DNA from: Alphaproteobacteria bacterium
GTDB lineage: Bacteria > Pseudomonadota > Alphaproteobacteria > UBA3830
Direction: 5' to 3'
Length of the DNA: 64,000 nt
Assembly (NCBI GenBank): GCA_017649895.1
Contig: JAGCFW010000007.1
Coordinates: forward strand, 1-64,000
Both the position numbers and the translations under genes were made by a program. This document shows, one piece after another, positions 1 to 8,164 of this stretch; positions within the stretch are counted from its first letter, which is position 1; each line of letters begins with the position of its first letter. Below the pieces are notes generated by a model that had not been told where the DNA came from, made no database searches, and saw only the letters and a program-made list of their open reading frames with translations.

Positions 1-449
1 AGATACAACTTTCCTTCTTCCGTGCGAACCTCAGTAATATCAATGTGAAAATAGCCGATCGGGTATTTTTTGAACTTCTTTTTCGGCTTTTTCTCCTCAT
101 TTTCAGGCAGTTTGCTGATCCCGTGGCGCTGAAAAAGCCGGTGCAGCGACGAGCGCGAAAGGTGCGGAATCTGCTCTTTCAGAGCGAACAGACAGTCGTC
201 CAACGGCAGCAAAGAGTGCTTGCGAAAGGCTACGCAAATCGCCTCTTCCCCGCGTGTAAGCACTGTAGAATGAAGGTCTTTCGGTCCCATCGGCATGTCG
301 TGCACGAAATCGCGACTTTTCCACTTCAAAACCGTCTTGTAGTTGAGCCCGAGCCTCTCCGACAGCGCTTTCACGCTCTCTTTACTATTTTGTATCTCCC
401 GACGCACCGCCTCTGTCGTGCGGGCGCCGCCGTGTAATATCTGTCCCAT
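1..449 (-). CDS. IS481-family transposase, N-terminal part (cut by window start)
   Basis: Reading the minus strand from the ATG at 449-447 gives about 149 residues open to the window edge, so the gene is partial at its 3' end. The N-terminus (MGQILHGGARTTEAVRREIQ) is followed by a helix-turn-helix that selects a KTVLKW core, then a basic linker, and then the start of an rve/DDE integrase core (GYFHIDITEVRTEEGKLY), where the first catalytic Asp lies in HIDIT. This layout is typical of IS481-type transposases, which move DNA by cut-and-paste or replicative transfer. A good ribosome site (AAGAAGG) sits 5 bases before the ATG. By eye the DNA is clearly more GC-rich than the flanks, which suggests recent arrival. 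An IS3-like element is the main alternative, but the N-terminal motif favours IS481. Confidence 0.8.
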   Translation of the reverse strand, partial: MGQILHGGARTTEAVRREIQNSKESVKALSERLGLNYKTVLKWKSRDFVHDMPMGPKDLHSTVLTRGEEAICVAFRKHSLLPLDDCLFALKEQIPHLSRSSLHRLFQRHGISKLPENEEKKPKKKFKKYPIGYFHIDITEVRTEEGKLY

Positions 450-563
450 AACACCTTCTTTGCTTTACATTCTAACTTATATTCTCCTTCTCTACAATGT
501 GGGACGAAACACCTACATCTATTACTTCTTTGCTCTCAGTATAACATGTTTTTTGTGACGACA
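1..563 (-). mobile_element. IS481-like insertion sequence, one end only
   Basis: The transposase gene plus its leader forms a unit whose outer end may lie at 563, where the minus strand starts TGTCGTCAC. IS481 elements commonly begin with TGT. The integrase remnant next door loses its protein similarity at this same point, which supports the boundary. The other end lies outside the window, so the inverted repeats and target duplication could not be compared. Confidence 0.4.
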
Positions 564-878
564 CTATCAAAGCTATATTTTCAAAAGTGTTTACTGTGTT
601 TTCCTTTAACTCATTCTTTAAAAACTTTTTTTCTTGCACGGGATCAACATTTCTTGAGATTTTTATTTTCACTTCATTTCGTTTTTTCTTGTTTCTTTCA
701 AAGATACCCCTGGATACCCCCCTAATGATACCAGTTTCTGTTTTCTTGCAATACTTATACTTTAGATGCCAACATTTATTTCCATTGGGGTTCACCAACA
801 AAAACATGCCCCACCATTAAATTTTTTATAACTTTTTTCTTGAGGCTCAAAATTTTTGCAAACAAGTTCAGTCAGCAT
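564..878 (-). pseudogene. Tyrosine integrase remnant (DUF4102 arm-binding domain)
   Basis: From the ATG at 878-876 the minus strand reads MLTELVCKNFEPQEKSYKKF, then NGG, and after a shift in a G run continues FLLVNPNGNKCWHLKYKY. After another shift it gives LGGYPGVSLKETRK, and after a shift in an A run KKRNEVKIKISRNVDPVQEKK, ending in NTFENIAL. Joined together these match the N-terminal arm DNA-binding domain of P4-like integrases (a DGGGLFLLV-like block, LKYR, LGxYPxVSL, ARKKRDEA, GIDP). At least three frame changes are needed, so the gene is dead. The core-binding and catalytic domains are missing, and similarity stops at the presumed IS end. It starts about 160 bases beyond the 3' end of tRNA-Glu and reads away from it, the usual position for an element integrated in a tRNA. 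Confidence 0.75.
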
Positions 879-1040
879 ATATGCCCTCCATTTTTTTCAA
901 GTTTAAAAAATACCCCTTTTTACGTTTAGCTTAAGGCAGTTTTTTAAAGCTTTTTCAGACTAACTGTTATTATTATACGCTGAAATTTCAAAGATCATAT
1001 AGACTAAAATAAATTTTTCGGATTAACAAAGATGTAAACT

Positions 1041-1116
1041 TGGCGTCCCCTAGGGAATTCGAATCCCTGTTGCCGCCGTGAGAGGGCGGTGTCCTGGACC
1101 ACTAGACGAAGGGGAC
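1041..1116 (-). tRNA. tRNA-Glu (anticodon CTC)
   Basis: The minus strand folds as a full cloverleaf. The acceptor stem is GTCCCCT/AGGGGAC, the anticodon stem CCGCC/GGCGG encloses the loop CTCTCAC, and the T arm has the GATTCGAAT loop region. The CTC anticodon decodes GAG. The CCA end is encoded (1041-1043 on the plus strand reads tgg). Its 3' end faces the integrase remnant, making it the likely former attachment site of an integrated element. Confidence 0.95.
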
Positions 1117-1128
1117 AAAACTGGCATC

Positions 1129-1157
1129 ACTCTAAATCAAAAAATAAAAAAAATCAA
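1129..1157 (-). promoter_or_regulatory. Putative promoter of tRNA-Glu
   Basis: On the minus strand TTGATT (-35) and TAGAGT (-10) are separated by 17 bases and lie just before the mature tRNA 5' end at 1116. The flanks are very AT-rich, so chance matches are likely. Position and spacing are the main support. Confidence 0.4.
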
Positions 1158-1261
1158 CAAATCGAATTCAGTTTTTAAACATTTATTTTTGGGAATGTTT
1201 TTTTAGTAATTTTTTAGTAAAATTAACCGAGTGTGAAGTGGTCGAAATTAAAGAACAGGTG

Positions 1262-3172
1262 ATGCTAAGGTTTTTGTCATTGGGATTTATCTTACTGGTT
1301 GTTGATGTTTTCGGAAGATCCGACGAATTAAGGGATTTTTCTTATACTATCGACTTATCCATGAAAAAAGATAATTCAATTCTCGATGAGGTCGCGGAAT
1401 TAATTTCGGAATCGGAAATAAGGTCAGAAATAAAGAAGCTATCCGTATTTGCTCAACAAGATAAGCCTGTTAACAGTATGACTGCACTCAATGACAGACT
1501 AAGCAAAGATATGGTTATTCTTAACAAGGATCTGCATCAATTCGGGTATTACAACGCGAAAGTGAAGTATGATATAAGAATCGACGAGGATAATTCCGTA
1601 AAAGTCTTGATAAAGATAGATACGAAAAACAAGTTTTCTTTAAATTTTTCGACAAAATTCGTCGATCAAGATAAAGATTTCAACAGACATTATTCGGAGA
1701 TTTTGAAAAACAAATTCAGCTTAGCGAAAGCATCGATGTCGGAAATTCGCGCGGTGATTGACGAAACTTTGATTCTATTGAAAAACAGTGGATTTTATTC
1801 TCCGGAAGCAAGAAAGAAGAAGGTTTTCATAGATTATGATAATAATCTTGCATTTTTGGATTTGGAAATTGTCTGCGGGAAAAATGTGAATTTCGGAGAA
1901 ACTGAAATAGTTGCGTTTGATGGAATAGATGAACAGTTTATTCGTAATCGACTAAAATGGGATCAGGGAGAAATTTTCAGCGCGGATAAAATAAATTCCA
2001 GTGTGGAAGAATTGAAAAATACGCAGATTTTTTCCGTAGTTGAAATAGATCCAGTGGATTCAAAATTAAAGGGTCAATCGCTTCCGATGCGAGTAAAAGT
2101 TAATGAAGACAAGAAACATATGTTGGATATCGGCCTGATGTACCAAGGTGTTCGAAATATGAATTTTGAAAAAACATCTCAGGCTACAAAAGGAATAAAA
2201 TCGATAATCGCAAAGATTTCCTGGACCAGATTAAACGCCTTTGGTAATGGGGAGAAATTAACTTTTAATGCTGAGGGAACCCCAATGAAAAGTTCCGATA
2301 AGCGAGTTGATTACGCTTTTGAGGTAATTTTGGCGCAACCAGATGTGTTCCTGAAAAACGCGACGATGGAATATGGAGCATCTCATCGACAAGAGCTGAC
2401 TAATGTTTTTTTCAAAAAAAGTGAATGCCTTAATTTTAAATATACGTTTCCTTTAACGGATGTTTTGTTTGCCGGAATAGGGTTTTCATTGGAAGATTAC
2501 TACGTAAATTCGTCGTATAAGAAATTTTTTGAGCAGAATATGTCACACTATTACAAGGCTCAATCTATACCCATTTCTCTCATATGGGATCAGACCGACA
2601 GCTTGTTGAATCCGACCTCCGGATTCAGGCTTGAAGGAAAAGGAACCTGGACGAGATTAACCGGCGCAGGGACCAACAGTCTTAAGTCATACAGTTTTGC
2701 TTTTTCCTATAATCATCCGTTAGATAATCTGAAGAAAAATGTTGTGGCTTTTCGCGTTTGCAGAAAAGGTATTTTTTCTTCGGACATCGATCAAATTCCC
2801 ATTGATAAAAGGTTGTACGGAGGGGGGATAAATTCGGTTCGAGGATATGCAAATCAAATGGCCACGGAAATGGTGAAGGGCGCTGAGGTGACAATGGGTG
2901 GAAAAGCGCTTACGGAGTTCAATGTTGAATATCGACGAAAAATAAATTCGGATTGGGGGGCAATTGCTTTTTTTGACGGAGCAAAGGTTCATAACAATAA
3001 ATCTAAATATTTTGAAATAGAAAAGAAAAGATGGTTCTTTTCAGTTGGGGCAGGAATGCGGTATTATACCAGCATAGGACCGATTCGTGTGGATTTTGCT
3101 TTTCCGTTGAATAGGAGAAAAGGGGTCGATTCTAAGGTACAGTTTATTATGGGGTTAGGACAGTCCTTCTGA
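1262..3172 (+). CDS. tamA: TamA-like outer membrane protein (BamA/Omp85 superfamily)
   Basis: This is the outer-membrane half of the translocation and assembly module, which helps insert autotransporters and other beta-barrel proteins. The N-terminus has a hydrophobic export signal (MLRFLSLGFILLVVDVFG) followed by POTRA-like repeats, for example DLHQFGYYNAKVKYDI and LLKNSGFYSPEARKKK. The C-terminal half is a 16-strand-type barrel (bacterial surface antigen family) with the conserved YGGGINSVRGY block about four fifths along, the GPIRVDFAFPLN strand, and a terminal Phe. The ATG at 1262 was chosen because it puts the signal at the very start. An in-frame GTG at 1238 would add eight residues, and neither start has a strong ribosome site. 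The gene directly downstream is tamB, the usual pairing. Confidence 0.9.
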   Translation: MLRFLSLGFILLVVDVFGRSDELRDFSYTIDLSMKKDNSILDEVAELISESEIRSEIKKLSVFAQQDKPVNSMTALNDRLSKDMVILNKDLHQFGYYNAKVKYDIRIDEDNSVKVLIKIDTKNKFSLNFSTKFVDQDKDFNRHYSEILKNKFSLAKASMSEIRAVIDETLILLKNSGFYSPEARKKKVFIDYDNNLAFLDLEIVCGKNVNFGETEIVAFDGIDEQFIRNRLKWDQGEIFSADKINSSVEELKNTQIFSVVEIDPVDSKLKGQSLPMRVKVNEDKKHMLDIGLMYQGVRNMNFEKTSQATKGIKSIIAKISWTRLNAFGNGEKLTFNAEGTPMKSSDKRVDYAFEVILAQPDVFLKNATMEYGASHRQELTNVFFKKSECLNFKYTFPLTDVLFAGIGFSLEDYYVNSSYKKFFEQNMSHYYKAQSIPISLIWDQTDSLLNPTSGFRLEGKGTWTRLTGAGTNSLKSYSFAFSYNHPLDNLKKNVVAFRVCRKGIFSSDIDQIPIDKRLYGGGINSVRGYANQMATEMVKGAEVTMGGKALTEFNVEYRRKINSDWGAIAFFDGAKVHNNKSKYFEIEKKRWFFSVGAGMRYYTSIGPIRVDFAFPLNRRKGVDSKVQFIMGLGQSF

Positions 3173-3192
3173 GTTTAAGTGGGTGTTTGAGT

Positions 3193-4701
3193 GTGAAGCT
3201 AGTTAAAGTATTCTCGATTTTTTTGGCAATAATATTTTCGGTTTTGTTGTTGGCATTTTTAGCTTTCTACAACGATTCGAGCAGAAAGTATATTATCGAT
3301 TATGCGGTCAGTTATTTGCAGAGTGATAGTTTTTCACTGAAGATTGAGGGAGCAAATAAAAAGCTAACATATATCGAAAAAATATCGGCGAAATTTTCGG
3401 GGAATTCTCTCGAGGCATACAAATTAAGTTTTGAGAGAGACAAGTTGTTTTCGCGTCCCCGGGTTCAGGTAAAGAAAGTTATCTTTCAGGTCTCCACGCA
3501 AAAATCTGAAAATAAAAAAGAGGCTCAAATCGAGAGCCAGAATGGTTTTGACCTCAACGAGACGTTGTCTTCTGTGGGAAAAGTTAAGCTTTTCATTGAA
3601 AGTTTGAGGATTGGTGAGCTGACGATTTTGTCCGAAGGTAACAAATATAGATATGAAAATTTGGAGTACAAATCAGGGGGCGGTTTAGATTCCGTATCCA
3701 TGAAAACTGGGAAGTCCAATTTCAAATTTGTTCTCAATTGGAGTGATCACGGAACGTTGAACGGAGATTTTCGAAATCTGGAGGGATTTTCAGGAAATTT
3801 GCACATGGATTCCCTAAAAAGCAGTAAGCCGAAATATAAAGTTGAAGTTGAAAAATCTGGATACAAGCTTAATGCAGGCGGATCTTTTGCGGACAAGATG
3901 AATACGCTCATTATTTCGCAGGGGCAATTTCAATTCAATGGTAAGAAATTGGATTTCAATGGAAAGGTCTTTTTGAGCAGAAGTAAAGCCAATCTATCTA
4001 CCAAGCTGTCCTTGAGCGATTTTACGGATGTAAGAAAGATTCCAACAGAAATTACCAAGAATTTCCAAGACATACTAACGGATATTGCAATCGAAAAGAA
4101 AGGAAATGGCGTTAGTTCGCAGATTGAATTCAAAAAGGATAAACGTAAGCTGGGAAATTGCGACATAGTCCTGCAAGGGAAAAATTTAACGGTAAAGTCG
4201 AATGTTTCCTGGATTGAGTTTTGGGGACATAGGGTGAAAACTTTGGATGTTTACAGCAAAGATCTGAAAAATTTCACCATAAATATTTTGGGAACGGATA
4301 TTCTCGGAAAAGACATCAAAATCAACTCCGAAGTGCTTTACGGAAAAGATCCGACGATTCGGAAGTTCGTTTGTGAATTCCAAAAGGGGCAGATTTCCTT
4401 GACCAAACCTCTTGTTTTAAACAAACGCAACATGGATACCATGTTTAAATTTAATATCCAGAGTTTGAGCTTTTTGAAGAAATATTTCAACATCAAAGGC
4501 AGTTTTGCCGGGGATCTGTTATTGAAGAACGGATTGATCGACGTTGAAGCAAAAATCAATCGTATTGTGAATGAAAAGTTGGAAGTATACAAAGGGAAGG
4601 TTTCCGGAAATTTGAAAAACTTGAATATCGGTGTCGGAAGTGCGAAATTTCTCAATAATATTCTGGAAGCCGTAAACCTAAAAAAAAAAGTAACGAAATA
4701 A
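3193..4701 (+). CDS. tamB: TamB, N-terminal part of a frameshifted gene
   Basis: TamB is the inner-membrane-anchored partner of TamA. It is a long beta-rich protein that spans the periplasm and is linked to outer-membrane protein assembly and phospholipid transport. This part carries the N-terminal membrane anchor (MKLVKVFSIFLAIIFSVLLL) and the repetitive beta-strand region of AsmA/TamB-like proteins. It ends at a TAA right after an A10 tract (4680-4689). Shifting back one base in that tract opens a frame that runs without a stop through 6515, so the two halves are one gene. The GTG at 3193 gives the clean anchor; a TTG at 3187 is also possible. It follows tamA by about 20 bases. On its own it lacks the conserved C-terminal domain. 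Confidence 0.85.
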   Translation: MKLVKVFSIFLAIIFSVLLLAFLAFYNDSSRKYIIDYAVSYLQSDSFSLKIEGANKKLTYIEKISAKFSGNSLEAYKLSFERDKLFSRPRVQVKKVIFQVSTQKSENKKEAQIESQNGFDLNETLSSVGKVKLFIESLRIGELTILSEGNKYRYENLEYKSGGGLDSVSMKTGKSNFKFVLNWSDHGTLNGDFRNLEGFSGNLHMDSLKSSKPKYKVEVEKSGYKLNAGGSFADKMNTLIISQGQFQFNGKKLDFNGKVFLSRSKANLSTKLSLSDFTDVRKIPTEITKNFQDILTDIAIEKKGNGVSSQIEFKKDKRKLGNCDIVLQGKNLTVKSNVSWIEFWGHRVKTLDVYSKDLKNFTINILGTDILGKDIKINSEVLYGKDPTIRKFVCEFQKGQISLTKPLVLNKRNMDTMFKFNIQSLSFLKKYFNIKGSFAGDLLLKNGLIDVEAKINRIVNEKLEVYKGKVSGNLKNLNIGVGSAKFLNNILEAVNLKKKVTK

Positions 4702-4733
4702 CTTTCACCGCGAAGCTGAATAAGCATTCGAAG

Positions 4734-6515
4734 GTGGTTTTGAATGGAACTTTCGTCGATGATGTTTTGAGTTTTTCGGGAAATATAAAAAATAAAAATA
4801 CCGAACTGAAACTAAAAAGCTGTATTATTAATTTAAAAGATCGCATGTACCGAATTTCTTTGGAAGTCACTGGGAATAAAAAATCTGGAACATTGCAGAT
4901 TTCGGCATCAGCGAACGAAATTGATGTGACTGCCAAAAATATATCGATACAAGATTTAGGAAAGACATTTGGTAAAATCCTTCCACAGTGTTTAATAAAC
5001 GGAAGTTTGAAATTAGCGCCTTTTCAAGATTGTTTTTCAGGAACAGGACATTTCAGAATAGAAGAGTTGATATCTCGACAGAGTAAAATTGATATCAATT
5101 TGAAGCAAGATCGAGAGGGGGTATCGGTTCAAGGGAATTTGTCCAATGCTGTCGATAGTTTGCAATTGGAAGCTCTAATTCCTGTTCTTGTTAAGCGTAA
5201 TTTGGACTTTTTTGTAAAAAATGATTCATCGATCAAGATGTCGATTAAGGGAAACGCTCACATAGAAAATATTTTTGAATTTCCCGACGGAATAATCGTA
5301 AAAGGAAAGGTAAAATCCGACCTGGATATTAGCGGAAATATTGATTCCTTGCAAATTCGAGGTAATGTAGAATGTTCGGATGCTGCTGTAATTATAGCCG
5401 ATGTTGTTTTAAAAAACGGGATGCTAAAACTTGTTGGACAGGATAATAAATTTATTGTTCATGACTCTTATTTTGTGGATTCTTACGGGAAGAAGGCAAC
5501 GATCAATGGTGATGCTGTCCTGTTTTTCTCTGATAACATCCCTAATTTAGACACGGACTTACAATTGGGATTTGATAATTTCAGATTATTCGACACGGAC
5601 TCCATGAAAATAAATATTTTAGGTAACGGAAAAATGGAGGGCCCTATTGATAACTTGAAATTGTCCGGAAATCTGAAAGTTCCATTGTGCGAATTGAAGT
5701 TTTCTGAAAGTGGGGACGATGATCAATATAAGGACATTACCGTTATGAACGACATTTTTTTGAGTAAAACCAAAAAGGAAGAAGATGATTTCTTCTTGTA
5801 TGACGTAAATCTGGAAAGTCAGCAGATAAAGATTGTAGGTAATATATATAAGTTGGATTTTGCTGGAAATCTTCATCTGGGAAACTATAACAAAAAGGCA
5901 ACGCTATCGGGAAGTATAGATTTGAAGAAGGGCAGATTGAATCTTTTCGGCAAGCGTATGATATTTGAAAAAAGCAGAGTCGAATTTTTGGAACGTTACC
6001 CGTTTGATCCGAAAATGAAAATATCCTGTTCCAGGGATATAGACTCAATGAAGGTTGTTTTGGATGTGAAAAACGTCCCGGGAGAGGGAATGTCTTTGAA
6101 TTTGTACTCGCATCCAAATTATACTCAGGATGTCATTTTATCTCACATGATGTTTGGTAAATCCAGTAAAGACCTTTCCGTCGGAGAAGCTGCTCAGTTG
6201 GCTCACGCTGTAAACAGTATGAATAAAAAGGGGTATATTTTTTCCGTTCTAAACGCATTTCAAAATATAGGTTTGGTTGATAGTTTGTCGTTTTCCACGG
6301 ATAGCAAATCATCTTCGTTATATAAAAATTCACAGTCATCCTCTGATAAAATTAATGTAAGAGCGGGAAAATATCTAAGCGATAATGTATACATAAGCGT
6401 TAACAGAAAAGGGGAAGAAACCAGTTTTGACGTCGATTTATCCGTGGGATCCCATACTTCCATTAAAGCAAATACTTTGGGTGAGGTTGGTGTTAATTGG
6501 AGATTTAGATATTAA
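4734..6515 (+). CDS. tamB: TamB, C-terminal part (DUF490 domain), -1 frame after A10 tract
   Basis: This reading frame carries the C-terminal TamB domain (DUF490/TamB family, PF04357 type), recognisable by LSGSIDLKKGRLNLFGKRMI, then VPGEGMSLNLYSHP, ILSHMMFGKSSKDLSVGEAAQLA, and the terminal NWRFRY strand. The frame is open upstream through the A10 tract at 4680-4689, reading SNEITFTAKLNKHSKVVLNG before the GTG at 4734, so there is no sign of an independent start with a good ribosome site. It is best read as the second half of one protein of about 1,100 residues. Either the A tract carries a real or sequencing indel, or slippage restores the frame. The downstream gene begins 18 bases later. Confidence 0.85.
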   Translation: MVLNGTFVDDVLSFSGNIKNKNTELKLKSCIINLKDRMYRISLEVTGNKKSGTLQISASANEIDVTAKNISIQDLGKTFGKILPQCLINGSLKLAPFQDCFSGTGHFRIEELISRQSKIDINLKQDREGVSVQGNLSNAVDSLQLEALIPVLVKRNLDFFVKNDSSIKMSIKGNAHIENIFEFPDGIIVKGKVKSDLDISGNIDSLQIRGNVECSDAAVIIADVVLKNGMLKLVGQDNKFIVHDSYFVDSYGKKATINGDAVLFFSDNIPNLDTDLQLGFDNFRLFDTDSMKINILGNGKMEGPIDNLKLSGNLKVPLCELKFSESGDDDQYKDITVMNDIFLSKTKKEEDDFFLYDVNLESQQIKIVGNIYKLDFAGNLHLGNYNKKATLSGSIDLKKGRLNLFGKRMIFEKSRVEFLERYPFDPKMKISCSRDIDSMKVVLDVKNVPGEGMSLNLYSHPNYTQDVILSHMMFGKSSKDLSVGEAAQLAHAVNSMNKKGYIFSVLNAFQNIGLVDSLSFSTDSKSSSLYKNSQSSSDKINVRAGKYLSDNVYISVNRKGEETSFDVDLSVGSHTSIKANTLGEVGVNWRFRY

Positions 6516-6533
6516 TAATAGGGTAAGAGAAAC

Positions 6534-7202
6534 ATGAGAGAGTTATATTATTATCCATTGGATCCGTTTGGAAGAATAGCAAGAATTTATTTACAGGAAA
6601 AAACTTTGGAATATCAGGAGATAGAGGAATGTCCTTGGAATAGAAAGAAAGTATTTTCTGAAAATCACGTTTTTTCAGATTTGCCCACCTTAATTGAAAA
6701 TGACGGCACGATTTTAGAAGGATGCTATCCTATCGTCGAATATATCGAACAAACCTACCGATCAACTTCTCTGCTTGGTGATTCTTTGAAGACAAAGGCA
6801 GAAGTTCGCAGAATTTCTTCGCTGTTTAACGTGAATTTCTTCGCTGACGTTACGAATAACCTTATTTTTGAAAAAGTAATAAAAAAATATGTGAGCAAAT
6901 CCTCTCCAGACTCTGCAAGTATCCGTAAAGGTAACAGCAATATAAGACAGTACTTCGATTACGTAAGTTGGCTTACGAATAGAAGAAATTGGCTGGCGGG
7001 GGAAGAATTTTCTTTAGCGGATATTTCGGCCGCAGCTCAGGTATCCTGTTTGGATTATGTTGCCGCCATCGAATGGGAATCCTATCCTGAGGTAAAGGAT
7101 TGGTATGTTCGAATAAAATCTCGGCCTTCATTTCGTGGCATATTGAAAGATCGAATAGTGAACGTCATTCCACCTACGTTTTATTCAGAGTTGGATTTTT
7201 AG
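6534..7202 (+). CDS. Glutathione S-transferase family protein
   Basis: The 222-residue protein has the two-domain GST fold. The N-terminal thioredoxin-like domain starts MRELYYYPLDPFGRIARIYL and includes the DLPTLIENDGTILEGCYPIVEYIEQTY stretch, with the cis-Pro after Leu and the glutathione-binding glutamate/serine region replaced by EGCYPI. The helical C-terminal domain carries the conserved WLAGEEFSLADISAAAQ block and a late WYVRIKSRPSF motif. It probably handles electrophile detoxification or stress in the cytoplasm, but the substrate cannot be told. It follows tamB by 18 bases and may be cotranscribed with it. Length is normal for the family. Confidence 0.88.
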   Translation: MRELYYYPLDPFGRIARIYLQEKTLEYQEIEECPWNRKKVFSENHVFSDLPTLIENDGTILEGCYPIVEYIEQTYRSTSLLGDSLKTKAEVRRISSLFNVNFFADVTNNLIFEKVIKKYVSKSSPDSASIRKGNSNIRQYFDYVSWLTNRRNWLAGEEFSLADISAAAQVSCLDYVAAIEWESYPEVKDWYVRIKSRPSFRGILKDRIVNVIPPTFYSELDF

Positions 7203-7243
7203 CGATTCGGCAACGGTTTGCGAATATGTTTTCGTTGAAAGGC

Positions 7244-7272
7244 TTGAGAATCAGACTCTTTGCATATATAAT
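7244..7272 (+). promoter_or_regulatory. Sigma-70-type promoter of yebC
   Basis: TTGAGA and TATAAT are spaced by exactly 17 bases, with a start point expected near 7279 and the yebC ATG at 7297. The perfect -10 box and spacing make this one of the clearest promoters in the window. Confidence 0.7.
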
Positions 7273-7296
7273 GGGCACGATTTATTAGAGGTTTTA

Positions 7297-8037
7297 ATGT
7301 CAGGACATTCGCAATTTAAAAATATTATGTATCGAAAAGGTGCTCAGGATGCAAAGAGGGCAAAGATTTTTTCGAAAATTTCCAGAGAAATTACCGTCGC
7401 CGTGAAGGAAGGCGGAGCTGATCCGGAGAGTAACACACGGCTCAGATCGGCGTTGCTGAGTGCGAGATCCGAAAATATGCCGAAGGATAATATCGAAAGA
7501 GCGATAAAAAAGGCCTCTGGAGGTGATGCATCTGCCGATTACCAGAGTGTTCGATATGAGGGATACGGTCCAGGTGGAGTTGCTATAATTGTTGAAGGTT
7601 TGACTGATAATAAGAATCGTACGGCTCCGGCTGTGCGTTCGGCTTTTTCTAAATTCGGAGGAAGTTTGGGGGAGACGAACAGTGTCAGTTTTCAGTTCGA
7701 TCACATCGGATATGTCTCCTATCCGAAGACCGCGGGTTCAGAAGATGAAATATTTGAGCTTGCTATAGAAGCGGGAGCGGATGATATTATTACGACAGAT
7801 GAAGGGTTTGAGATTATTTGCGCAATGGAGCAGTTGACAGCCGTTCGCGATAGTTTAACTCAAAAATTGGGGGATCCTTTAGAGGCAAAGGTTACTTGGA
7901 AGCCAAAGAATACTATCGCCGTTGATGAAAGTACCGCCAAGACCTTGTTTAAGTTGATTGAGGTTTTAGAAGACGACGATGATGTCCAGACCGTCATTGC
8001 AAATTATGAACTTCCCGAGGGCTTTGAACTGGATTGA
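7297..8037 (+). CDS. yebC: YebC/PmpR family protein
   Basis: The 246-residue protein matches the YebC family over its full length. It opens with MSGHSQFKNIMYRKGAQDAKRAKIF, has the conserved NTRLRSAL and MPKDNIERAIKKA stretches, the GYGPGGVAIIVE block and GGSLGETNSVSFQF. Family members are DNA-binding regulators (PmpR) or, in more recent work, factors that relieve ribosome stalling at proline-rich stretches; which role applies here cannot be seen. In many bacteria yebC lies near ruvC, but here it follows a GST gene and has its own promoter. The ribosome site AGAGG lies 6 bases before the ATG. Confidence 0.95.
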   Translation: MSGHSQFKNIMYRKGAQDAKRAKIFSKISREITVAVKEGGADPESNTRLRSALLSARSENMPKDNIERAIKKASGGDASADYQSVRYEGYGPGGVAIIVEGLTDNKNRTAPAVRSAFSKFGGSLGETNSVSFQFDHIGYVSYPKTAGSEDEIFELAIEAGADDIITTDEGFEIICAMEQLTAVRDSLTQKLGDPLEAKVTWKPKNTIAVDESTAKTLFKLIEVLEDDDDVQTVIANYELPEGFELD

Positions 8038-8047
8038 TCTTAGAAAT

Positions 8048-8096
8048 ACCCAACAACATCAATTTCTCGTTACGATCAGAACAGGTGTTGTCGGGT
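8048..8096. terminator. Long hairpin between convergent yebC and UDG genes
   Basis: ACCCAACAACATC (8048-8060) pairs with GGTGTTGTCGGGT (8084-8096) over 13 positions with one mismatch and one G-U pair, around a 23-base loop. It lies between two convergent genes, so a bidirectional terminator is a fair guess. No clean T run follows on either strand, so the mechanism is uncertain. Positions 8097-8164 show nothing else of note. Confidence 0.4.
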
Positions 8097-8164
8097 GCTT
8101 TGTTGCTGTTTGACACATCAAATCGAATGAGTTGTTGTTTCTGATGAGTTAGCACTCAGTTCAC

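Noticed and set aside
472-807. 111-codon open frame as an intact small gene
   Set aside because: Parts of it in two frames match one integrase domain, so it is a broken piece of a longer pseudogene and runs on into IS DNA.
1178-1204. AAACATT/AATGTTT hairpin followed by T's
   Set aside because: It looks like a plus-strand terminator, but no plus-strand gene lies upstream and the stem is pure AT-rich sequence, so it may be chance.
7100-7288. 62-codon open frame between the GST gene and yebC
   Set aside because: Mostly overlaps the GST gene in another frame and includes the yebC promoter.
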